Assembly (NCBI GenBank): GCA_945787785.1
Contig: CALZIO010000003.1
Location: 1-36,044 of the forward strand
Source: an uncultured Chromatiaceae bacterium
Lineage (GTDB): Bacteria; Pseudomonadota; Gammaproteobacteria; Tenderiales; Tenderiaceae
Direction: 5' to 3'
Length of the DNA stretch: 36,044 nt
Shown here: positions 15,988 to 23,572 of the stretch, one piece after another
Layout of the letters: each line of letters starts with the position of its first letter
Position numbering within the stretch: the first letter of the stretch is position 1
Program-made: the position numbers and the translations under genes
Notes under the pieces: generated by a model
Database searches by the model: none
What the model was told of the DNA's origin: nothing
The model's input: only the letters and a program-made list of their open reading frames with translations

Positions 15988-18663
15988 GTGTTAAGAGACC
16001 TGTATAAACATATTGGACAAGGGGTTTTAATTTTAACCGTAAACCGGCGTCTGGCACGTTTTGTCTCACAAGGCTTCGACGTTTTGCAGATGGAAAATGG
16101 GGTTGAGGTTTGGGAAAGCGCCAATGTGCTGCCACTCAACACCTGGTTACAACAACTGTGGCAAGAGTGTTGTTTTCTCAAGCCGGAGTTACCGCTGCTG
16201 CTGGATGAACACCAATCTTTATTGTTGTGGGAGCAGGTCATTGCCGAGACCAATGCTGGTCTGTTGAATGTGGCAGCCACTGCCCGAACTGCAGCCCAGG
16301 CCTGGCGTTTAATGCAGCAGTGGCAGATTCCTGAGGCAGGCCTGGACAGGCATTACAGTGTCGATGTGGATGCATTTCGAGGCTGGGCGCGTGCATTCGA
16401 GCGTCAGTGTCAACGCCAGGGTTGGCTCGATGCCGTGTCATTACCGCAGGCCATCCTGGCACAACTGGCAACAATCAAAGCGCATTTGCCACCACAAATT
16501 ATCTTGTATGGATTTGATGAACTAACGCCCCAACATAGGGCGTTAATCGACGCGCTGGCGCCGCATGGCTGCACTATAAATGTGCAACGGAATGAAGGCC
16601 AAGCTGCGAAGGCTGTTCGAGTTGCCTGTGCTGATGCCGATGAGGAATTACGCTCCATTGCTATCTGGTTGCGGCAACTGATTGGGTCTGATCGATTGGG
16701 CAAGACGGCGATCGTGGTACCACAATTGGCCCAGTTGCGTGCCCGCCTTGAAGTGATCTTTGATGAAGTGTTGTTGCCTGAGAGTTTGTTACAAACGGAA
16801 CAAACAGCGCTGCGGCCTTATGATATCTCCCTGGGGCAGCCGCTGACCGAATTCCCTATCGTTGTATCTGCGTTGCGCTGCCTGGAATTGGCTCGAGGCA
16901 AACTTGAGATTGCTTCTCTGGGGCGGCTGTTGCTGTCGCCATTTGTTGCAGGACAGGAACACGAGTTAATGGCACGGGCTAAACTGGATGCCAGATTGCG
17001 CCGTCATGGTGAATTGATTATTTCGCTGCAACAACTGCAATACTTTTCGACCCAAGCGCCCTTCACCCAGCAATGCCCACAATTTTCATCGGCGATTAAC
17101 CAGTTGATTGACCTGCGCGCTGGTCTGCCACGTAAAGCATTGCCAAGTGTCTGGGCAACATGGTTCAAACGGCTGTTGCAGATTCTCGGCTGGGGCAGTG
17201 GGCGCAGTCTTGATAGCGTTGAATACCAGACGGTAGTGGCCTGGCAGAAACTAATCAGTCAGTTTGCCAATCTCGATAACACGCTGTCGGGTATCACTTA
17301 CAGCGAGGCCTTAAGGCGTTTGCGCCAGTTGGCACAGGCGACACTGTTCCAGCCGCAATCTAAAAACCAGCCAATTCAGGTGATGGGGATTCTGGAAACG
17401 GCAGGACTAGAGTTCGATAACCTCTGGTTGATGGGGCTAAACGATGAGGTTTGGCCACCAACGCCGCAGCCCAATCCTTTCTTGCCGGTCGGATTACAAA
17501 TTAGTCTGGCCATGCCCCATGCCTCAGCCGAGCGCGAATTGGAGTTTGCACAGCAGACGACTCAGCGCCTGCTGCAAAGTGCGAACAATGTGGTGGTAAG
17601 TTATCCCTTGCAGCTGGGCGATCAGGATTTGCGTCCCAGCCCCTTGATTTGTGATCTGTCCGAACAAACCATCGTACAGTTATTGGCTGACTCTGAAGCG
17701 CCACAGCTTCGCGATGTGATTCATGCCAGTCAAAAGCTGGAGCAATTTTGTGATTGGCAGGCGAATGCGATTAATGCCGAGACCCATGTGAAGGGCGGAA
17801 CCTCAATATTTAAAGATCAGGCCGCCTGTCCATTTCGCGCCTTTGCCAGACACCGTCTGGCATCAGAATCCCTGGATGAACCAACGTCAGGGCTGGATGC
17901 GGCCGAACGTGGCAGTCTGGTGCATCGTGGACTGGAGCAGCTCTGGTTGGAGTTAAAGAGCCATGTTGGATTGATGGAATTATCGGCCGGGCAGCGCCGT
18001 ACCCTGGTTGAAAAAGTGGTTGCTGCGGTTATCAAAGCCGAACGCCGCAAAATGGCCGATGTTTTTAGCGAGCGTTTTACGCTACTGGAACAGGATCGCC
18101 TGCAACGTTTGATGCTTGCCTGGCTGGAGATTGAAGCACAGCGTCAGCCTTTTGATGTTGAAGCAACCGAACAAGGCCAGCCAATTAACATTGCCGGACT
18201 TGAGTTGACTGTGAAGGTCGATCGTATCGATCGTCTTGCCAATGGCGAGGCGATGATGGTCGACTACAAAACCGGCAGCAGTTTGAGTGTGGCGGACTGG
18301 TTTGACAGGCGCCCGGCCGAGCCTCAGCTGCCACTTTACTGCGTTAGCCATCAAGGACCGGTTTCCGCCGTCGCCTTCGCCCAGGTCAATGCCAAACAGA
18401 GCAAATTTCTTGGCCTGAGTAATGAAGTGGAGGTGATTAAGGGTATTGGCCCGTTCTCCAAGTCCAAATACAACATCGGTAAACCGAGTTGGGATCACTT
18501 AATTGCGGAATGGCGTGGCGTGCTGGAAAACCTGGCGCAGGATTTCCTCAGCGGCAAAGCCGAGGTTGATCCCAAGGAGGGCAGTACAACCTGCCAATAC
18601 TGTGATCAGGCGCCGTTGTGCCGTATCAATGAACTGGCGCAGCAGGATGGCAGCGATGACTAA
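15988..18663 (+). CDS. AddB-like PD-(D/E)XK nuclease, DNA repair protein
   Basis: This 891-residue protein resembles the AddB half of AddAB recombinases, the double-strand-break resection enzymes that substitute for RecBCD. The N-terminal two thirds look like a degenerate helicase domain without an intact Walker A. The C-terminal part is a nuclease: D745 or D748 in VKVDRID, then D759 and K761 in MVDYKTG, then QLPLY. Four cysteines flank it in the AddB iron-sulfur pattern: C614 (ACPFRAFARH) and C869, C872, C878 (CQYCDQAPLC). The GTG start at 15988 has a weak ribosome binding site. The stop overlaps the AddA-like gene by eight bases. I assign it to the AddB-like 'probable DNA repair protein' family rather than classical AddB. 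Confidence 0.86.
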   Translation: MLRDLYKHIGQGVLILTVNRRLARFVSQGFDVLQMENGVEVWESANVLPLNTWLQQLWQECCFLKPELPLLLDEHQSLLLWEQVIAETNAGLLNVAATARTAAQAWRLMQQWQIPEAGLDRHYSVDVDAFRGWARAFERQCQRQGWLDAVSLPQAILAQLATIKAHLPPQIILYGFDELTPQHRALIDALAPHGCTINVQRNEGQAAKAVRVACADADEELRSIAIWLRQLIGSDRLGKTAIVVPQLAQLRARLEVIFDEVLLPESLLQTEQTALRPYDISLGQPLTEFPIVVSALRCLELARGKLEIASLGRLLLSPFVAGQEHELMARAKLDARLRRHGELIISLQQLQYFSTQAPFTQQCPQFSSAINQLIDLRAGLPRKALPSVWATWFKRLLQILGWGSGRSLDSVEYQTVVAWQKLISQFANLDNTLSGITYSEALRRLRQLAQATLFQPQSKNQPIQVMGILETAGLEFDNLWLMGLNDEVWPPTPQPNPFLPVGLQISLAMPHASAERELEFAQQTTQRLLQSANNVVVSYPLQLGDQDLRPSPLICDLSEQTIVQLLADSEAPQLRDVIHASQKLEQFCDWQANAINAETHVKGGTSIFKDQAACPFRAFARHRLASESLDEPTSGLDAAERGSLVHRGLEQLWLELKSHVGLMELSAGQRRTLVEKVVAAVIKAERRKMADVFSERFTLLEQDRLQRLMLAWLEIEAQRQPFDVEATEQGQPINIAGLELTVKVDRIDRLANGEAMMVDYKTGSSLSVADWFDRRPAEPQLPLYCVSHQGPVSAVAFAQVNAKQSKFLGLSNEVEVIKGIGPFSKSKYNIGKPSWDHLIAEWRGVLENLAQDFLSGKAEVDPKEGSTTCQYCDQAPLCRINELAQQDGSDD

Positions 18664-21600
18664 GTCTGCAGTGCTAGATCAGGCTCAGCGTGATGCTGCG
18701 CTCGACCCGAGTCGTTCGTTTATTGTTCAGGCTCCGGCAGGTTCGGGTAAAACCGGCCTGATCACGCAGCGCTTTCTGGTGTTATTGGCCCGCGTGCAAC
18801 GCCCCGAAGAGGTGGTCGCCATCACCTTTACCCGCAAAGCCGCCGCCGAAATGCGTTCTCGTATTGTTGAGGCCCTGTATGCAGCCCTGGGGGATGAACC
18901 ACAAGACCCGCATGAACACAGAACCTGGCAATTGGCCTGTGCAGTGATGCAACGTGATGAGTCGCTGGGCTGGGATCTACTGCAATATCCGGCTCGTCTC
19001 ACGATTCAGACCATCGATTCGCTGTGCGCCTCGCTGACGCGGCAGTTACCCATGTTGTCGCGTTTTGGATCGCAACCTGGCATCGCCGAAGATGCCAAGG
19101 AACTCTATCGCCATGCCGCGCAACAGACCTTGGCTGATCTGGAACGGGGGCAGGACTGGACGCCGGCCATCGAGGCCTTGCTGCGTCACCTGGATAATGA
19201 TTTGGCCAGGGCGGAGTCGATGTTGGTTGAGATGCTGGCGCGGCGTGATCAATGGTTGCGTCACCTGACTAATATCAATAATGAGCCGCAACGGCGCGCC
19301 AGTTTGGAAAAAGCCATCCAGAATGTGATTGAGGAGAGCCTGGCTACTGTAGCCGCACAGTTTTCCACGAGTGAGGCGACCGAGCTGGCTGAGCTATTGC
19401 AGTTTGCCGCCGGCAATCTTGATGATGAGCATGAGTTGAAAACATGCGCTTCATTAAGCGCCTTGCCCGAAACAACGTGTGAGGCTTTGGCCGGGTGGCA
19501 GGCGATAGCGAATTTTCTACTGACCAAGCAGGGCGACTGGCGCAAGCAGGCCAACAATGGCGTTGGTTTTCCGGCGCCGAGCGCCACCAAGGACAAAGCC
19601 CTGGCAGAGCACTACAAACAGATGAAGACGTGTTTTGCCGCACTCATCGGCGACTTAAAAGAGAACGAACTGATTCACGCAGGACTGGATGAGATCCGTT
19701 TTTTACCAAATCCCCATTACCAGGACAATCAGTGGCAGATCATTGAGGCCTTGTGTGAGTTGCTATTGGTAGCCGCGGCCCATTTGCGCGTGGTCTTCTC
19801 CGAGCGTGGTCAGGTGGATTTCAGTGAGATTGCCCAGTCAGCGGTTCATGCGTTGGGGGAGCCGGAGGAACCCACTGATCTGGCCCTATCGCTGGATTAT
19901 CGCATTCAACATCTGTTGGTGGATGAGTTTCAGGACACCTCGTTTGGCCAATATGTGTTGCTGGAACGGCTCACCGCGGGTTGGCAACCTGACGATGGCC
20001 GCACCCTGTTTGTGGTGGGTGATCCAATGCAGTCCATCTATCGATTTCGTGAAGCCGAGGTGGGACTGTATTTGCGTGCACGCCAACGTGGCATTGGTGA
20101 GGTTTGCTTGCAGCCGCTTAATCTTCAGGTCAATTTTCGTTCGGCCAGAGGCATTGTCGATTGGGTGAATGACACATTTCAACATATGTTGCCGCAGCAG
20201 GATGATGTCGGCAGTGGTGCGGTTAGTTACAGTGCATCGGTCGCGTTTCATCCGGCGGATGAGGGTGAGGCAGTTACGGTGCATGCTTCATTGCTGCACG
20301 ATAAACAGGCCGAAGCAGAGCAGGTCGTTCAGTTAATTCAACAAGCCTATGCTGAAAACCCACAAGGCAGTGTGGCTGTGCTGGTGCGGGCACGTAGTCA
20401 TCTGGCAGAGATCGTACCCGCCTTAAAAAAGGCCGGGATCAGCTATCGCGCCATTGAGATAGAACAGCTGACCCACCGGCCCGTGGTGCAAGACCTGTAC
20501 GCCTTAACCCGCGCCTTGTTACATCCCTCTGATCGCCTGGCCTGGCTGGCGGTGTTGCGCGCCCCCTGGTGTGGTCTTGAGTTGGCGGACCTGGAGTTGT
20601 TGGCCAGTGAGGATATGTCAGCTCCCTTGTGGACGGCAATGCAGGATGAAGCAGTGCTTACGCGTTTGTCCGCAGCTGGACGCACACGTCTGCAGCGAGT
20701 CAATGAACAATTTGATAAAGTCTTGCGGCAGCGCCAGCGCAGTTCACTCAGACGTTGTGTGGAAGCCGTGTGGTTATCTTTGGGTGGGCCAGCCTGCGTA
20801 ACCAATCAAACAGACCTAGCCGATGCTGAGGTGTTTCTGCGTCTGCTGGAAGGCATCGAGAACGGCGCCGATCTGGAGAGTGTCACAGTACTGGAAGAGC
20901 AGTTGTTGCGCCTGTTTGCCCTGCCGGATGTGAATGCTGATACACGACTGCAGTTGATGACCGTACATAAATCGAAAGGTCTGGAGTTCGATACCGTGAT
21001 CCTGCCTGGTCTGGGGCGGATGGCAAGCCGGGACGATCCACGTTTATTGATATGGCAGGAACGGCCCGGTCGGGACGAAGAGGGTGAGTTATTGCTGGCG
21101 CCAGTCAAGTCTGCCGATGAGCGGCAGGAGCTGACCTATAATTATTTGCGCCGCATGGACAGTCGCAAGGCAGAATATGAGTCGGGACGTTTGTTATATG
21201 TGGCGGCGACGCGGGCGCGCAGGCGGCTGCATCTGCTTGGCCATACCACGGTGGATGATGACAAACAGCTGGTCAAAAGCCCGCAGTCAGGTTCGCTGTT
21301 AAGGTTGTTATGGCCACAGCTCTCAGCCCGTTATGAAACGCATTACGCCACCCGTGGGGTGAATCATCCGTCTGAAAGTGGACAGGCAATGGATCCGCTG
21401 TTGCGAACGCTGACGCGCCTGACCACTGGCTGGCAATTGCCCCGGATACCAACAGCCCCGAATGTGATGGCGGATCAGGTCAAGACGGAAGAGTCGTCGT
21501 TGAAATTTTTCTGGGCCACGGATGTGGCTCGGCATGTGGGGACGGTGATCCATGAGCTGATTCAACGCATCGCCGAGCAGGGTATTGAGCATTGGTCTGC

Positions 21601-22051
21601 CGCTAGAGTCGATCAGCTGGATTCATATATAGAACAGGCATTACAGCGGCAAGGCGTTGTTTCCAGTGAACGAGGGGAAGCACTGGCGCGTGTAAAACAG
21701 GCCGTGCAGACCTTGCTGCAAAATGATCGTGGCCGTTGGGCTTTAGACTCCAGCCATCAAGAAAGTGCCTGTGAATATGCGCTGACGGCAGTGATCAATA
21801 ATGCCATCAAACGGGTGGTGATCGATCGTACCTTTGTTGATAGTGACAACAATCGCTGGATAATTGACTATAAAACGGGGCAGCATGAAGGCGGTGAGCT
21901 TGAGCTATTTCTTGATCAAGAACAGCAGCGTTACCGCGCCCAGTTGGAATTATATGCCAGCGTTATCGCCAAGACTGAGCAGCGCCCCATCTTTCTAGGG
22001 CTCTATTTCCCGCTCTATGGTGGTTGGCGTTGTTGGCAGTATCGATCCTAG
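18656..22051 (+). CDS. AddA-like UvrD-family helicase/nuclease
   Basis: This 1131-residue protein is an SF1A helicase with a C-terminal nuclease, like AddA. Helicase motifs in order are APAGSGKT (26-33), AITFTRKAAAEMR (Ia), LVDEFQDT (II, D423-E424), VVGDPMQSIYRFR (III), NFRS (IV), MTVHKSKGLEFDTVILPG (V) and YVAATRARRRLHLLG (VI, about 846). The PD-(D/E)XK domain has VIDRTF, IIDYKTG (D1071, K1073) and QLELYA. ATG 18656 is used because AGGA lies eight bases upstream and the mature start matches the family. A longer open frame to 18503 lies inside the upstream gene and is not used. The overlap with the AddB-like gene implies a stoichiometric two-subunit, two-nuclease complex (inference). Confidence 0.9.
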   Translation: MTKSAVLDQAQRDAALDPSRSFIVQAPAGSGKTGLITQRFLVLLARVQRPEEVVAITFTRKAAAEMRSRIVEALYAALGDEPQDPHEHRTWQLACAVMQRDESLGWDLLQYPARLTIQTIDSLCASLTRQLPMLSRFGSQPGIAEDAKELYRHAAQQTLADLERGQDWTPAIEALLRHLDNDLARAESMLVEMLARRDQWLRHLTNINNEPQRRASLEKAIQNVIEESLATVAAQFSTSEATELAELLQFAAGNLDDEHELKTCASLSALPETTCEALAGWQAIANFLLTKQGDWRKQANNGVGFPAPSATKDKALAEHYKQMKTCFAALIGDLKENELIHAGLDEIRFLPNPHYQDNQWQIIEALCELLLVAAAHLRVVFSERGQVDFSEIAQSAVHALGEPEEPTDLALSLDYRIQHLLVDEFQDTSFGQYVLLERLTAGWQPDDGRTLFVVGDPMQSIYRFREAEVGLYLRARQRGIGEVCLQPLNLQVNFRSARGIVDWVNDTFQHMLPQQDDVGSGAVSYSASVAFHPADEGEAVTVHASLLHDKQAEAEQVVQLIQQAYAENPQGSVAVLVRARSHLAEIVPALKKAGISYRAIEIEQLTHRPVVQDLYALTRALLHPSDRLAWLAVLRAPWCGLELADLELLASEDMSAPLWTAMQDEAVLTRLSAAGRTRLQRVNEQFDKVLRQRQRSSLRRCVEAVWLSLGGPACVTNQTDLADAEVFLRLLEGIENGADLESVTVLEEQLLRLFALPDVNADTRLQLMTVHKSKGLEFDTVILPGLGRMASRDDPRLLIWQERPGRDEEGELLLAPVKSADERQELTYNYLRRMDSRKAEYESGRLLYVAATRARRRLHLLGHTTVDDDKQLVKSPQSGSLLRLLWPQLSARYETHYATRGVNHPSESGQAMDPLLRTLTRLTTGWQLPRIPTAPNVMADQVKTEESSLKFFWATDVARHVGTVIHELIQRIAEQGIEHWSAARVDQLDSYIEQALQRQGVVSSERGEALARVKQAVQTLLQNDRGRWALDSSHQESACEYALTAVINNAIKRVVIDRTFVDSDNNRWIIDYKTGQHEGGELELFLDQEQQRYRAQLELYASVIAKTEQRPIFLGLYFPLYGGWRCWQYRS

Positions 22052-22064
22052 AGGAGAACAGCTT

Positions 22065-22439
22065 GTGGAAGTGATTAAGACAATTCATGTGCTGAGTGCG
22101 GCAATATCCATTCTCGGATTTTTTCTCCGCGGCATGCTGATGATGTTTGAGTCATCATTGATGCAAACGCGCTGGATCAGGGTTATCCCTCATTTTGTTG
22201 ATACGGTGTTACTGGTCACGGCAATCTCGTTGGCGGTGCAATTTGGTTTTAGTCCGGCAAACAGTCCCTGGCTGACAGCTAAAATCATAGCTTTGCTGGT
22301 CTATATTGGATTGGGATTTGTGGCCTTGCGTCTCGGTAAGACCAAGCAAGTTCGCATTGTTGCTTGGGTTGCAGCTTTGGTGGTATTTGCTTATATCGTG
22401 GCCGTGGCGTTGACTAAGTCGCCGCTGCCGATTGTCTGA
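22065..22439 (+). CDS. SirB2-like integral membrane protein
   Basis: A 124-residue protein with about four membrane helices. The N-terminus IKTIHVLSAAISILGFFLRG resembles the SirB family of unknown function, named for a Salmonella regulator of invasion genes. The GTG start at 22065 is chosen because GGAG at 22053-22056 is eight bases upstream. The open frame extending to 22017 would overlap the helicase gene and put a charged leader before the first helix. It lies 13 bases after the helicase stop, so it is probably co-transcribed, but I see no functional link. Confidence 0.78.
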   Translation: MEVIKTIHVLSAAISILGFFLRGMLMMFESSLMQTRWIRVIPHFVDTVLLVTAISLAVQFGFSPANSPWLTAKIIALLVYIGLGFVALRLGKTKQVRIVAWVAALVVFAYIVAVALTKSPLPIV

Positions 22440-22480
22440 AGGGTGGTTAAGCGATTCACTGGAGAGTTTGCTGAAGACAG

Positions 22481-22521
22481 CGGCACGCCCCCAGGGTTCG
22501 TAGTGCAACAGGGGCGTGCCG
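22481..22521. repeat. GC-rich 11-bp hairpin between convergent genes
   Basis: CGGCACGCCCC (22481-22491) and GGGGCGTGCCG (22511-22521) are perfect reverse complements with a 19-base loop. It lies between the SirB2-like gene (plus) and the PEP-CTERM gene (minus). No T-run follows on either strand, so it is not a standard intrinsic terminator. It may still protect or end transcripts. Confidence 0.6.
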
Positions 22522-22569
22522 ACAGACTAATAATGATAATCTTTACTAAACGATGATCAGAGTTGGTTT

Positions 22570-23229
22570 TTATGCGCTAGTTCGCGCTTTCGATTTGCGT
22601 CTTGCCTGGTAACCGATCAAACCTAAACCAGCCAGCATCATTGCCCAAGTTTCTGCTTCAGGTACTGGAGGAGTTATTGGAGAGGCGACATATTTGTGGG
22701 AATCTCCATTAGGTAAGCCTTGGATATGGGCGAGTGCTAAGGCGTCAGGGCCACTACCTGATACTGCTGTCATAAAGTCTGAGACCATAACATCGCTGAT
22801 GCTCCAAAGGGCGTGTTCATCATCTAAAAAACGATCTTTATTATTAGATTTTGGTGTTTCTATTCTTAGGAAAAAATCATAGCCGGCGTTTTTGCCATTT
22901 GGGTCAACATCAAAATCATCAATGGTGGTTGAGCCACTCAGCATTGCGAACGAATTATCTGACAATGTGGTTGATCCCGAATAACTGAAATCCAGTTGGC
23001 TAAGAAAAGAGGAGGAGCCAAAAGCGGTGACCGGGAGTTTATGCAGATCAAACAAGACGTCGCTGCCGTCTTGTGTGAGGCCGAGTGTGGCAACTGTCAC
23101 ATCAGGACCACCACTGATCGAGCTATTAATATCAAAAGTCTTATCGGCAGACCAGGCAGTGTTGCTGGCAAAAAGACCTGCGCTAAGTAGCGCGCCAAGT
23201 AGTGTGCGAGTGGAGGTTTTTATTGTCAT
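22570..23229 (-). CDS. PEP-CTERM sorting domain exported protein
   Basis: PEP-CTERM proteins are exported and then handled at the C-terminus by an exosortase (EpsH/XrtA type), usually in bacteria that make exopolysaccharide or biofilm. The 219-residue product has a signal peptide ending near AWSA (residue 28) and a beta-rich Ser/Asp/Gly body without a recognised domain. It ends in a sorting tail: VPEAETWAMMLAGLGLIGY then ARRK. The tail reads PEA rather than PEP at 190-192, a tolerated variant seen in this group. AAGGA precedes the ATG. No exosortase or polysaccharide gene lies in the window, so the sorting enzyme must be encoded elsewhere. Confidence 0.85.
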   Translation of the reverse strand: MTIKTSTRTLLGALLSAGLFASNTAWSADKTFDINSSISGGPDVTVATLGLTQDGSDVLFDLHKLPVTAFGSSSFLSQLDFSYSGSTTLSDNSFAMLSGSTTIDDFDVDPNGKNAGYDFFLRIETPKSNNKDRFLDDEHALWSISDVMVSDFMTAVSGSGPDALALAHIQGLPNGDSHKYVASPITPPVPEAETWAMMLAGLGLIGYQARRKSKARTSA

Positions 23230-23568
23230 GCGTCTTTCCTTAATTTAATAGATTATTATTAGGTAATATTACTCTTTTAGTTTAACTCTAAATTAAGCTT
23301 TTTCGCAATCAGCCAGGAAATCTCAATTTACTGAGTTATTCACGCATAATTTGATGCGCATGACTTCCCTAGTGCATTGTTTAAAAAAGAAAAATATTTA
23401 TGTGAGGTGTTGGATTATCGAACTTTTAGGATGACAGGGTTGAATGTCATTTTTTGTCAAATATGCCGCTAGATGCGTTCTTTCTGACGAAAGAGTAGCC
23501 GCTGTATCTGATAACCGTAGCGATGAATTCAGTATTAAAGTGGCCGATTTGAAGGAAACGTTGGGTCT
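23230..23568. other. 339-base intergenic region, mostly AT-rich
   Basis: This stretch is upstream of the PEP-CTERM gene and downstream of mltD, both on the minus strand. It is AT-rich and should hold the PEP-CTERM promoter, but I could not pick a convincing -35/-10 pair. A weak dyad, ATGACA/TGTCAT, lies near 23431-23451. Apart from the doubtful small ORF at 23444-23572 I see nothing definite. Confidence 0.5.
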
Positions 23569-23572
23569 TTAG
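23444..23572 (+). CDS. Doubtful 42-residue ORF
   Basis: An ATG frame on the plus strand encodes a 42-residue protein starting MSFFVKYAARCVLSDERVAA and ending KVADLKETLGL. AGGG at 23436-23439 lies four bases upstream, which is close. The composition is mixed and protein-like rather than low-complexity, but I do not recognise it. The stop overlaps the 3' end of mltD on the other strand. It may be chance. Confidence 0.2.
   Translation: MSFFVKYAARCVLSDERVAAVSDNRSDEFSIKVADLKETLGL

Noticed and set aside
18503-18655. N-terminal extension of the AddA-like helicase
   Set aside because: It lies wholly inside the AddB-like gene, is Arg-rich and does not match helicase N-termini. The ATG at 18656 has a correctly spaced AGGA.
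23340-23380. Sigma-54-like GG-N10-GC spacing upstream of the PEP-CTERM gene
   Set aside because: The spacing fits on the minus strand, but the flanking bases do not match TGGCAC/TTGCA, so it is most likely chance.
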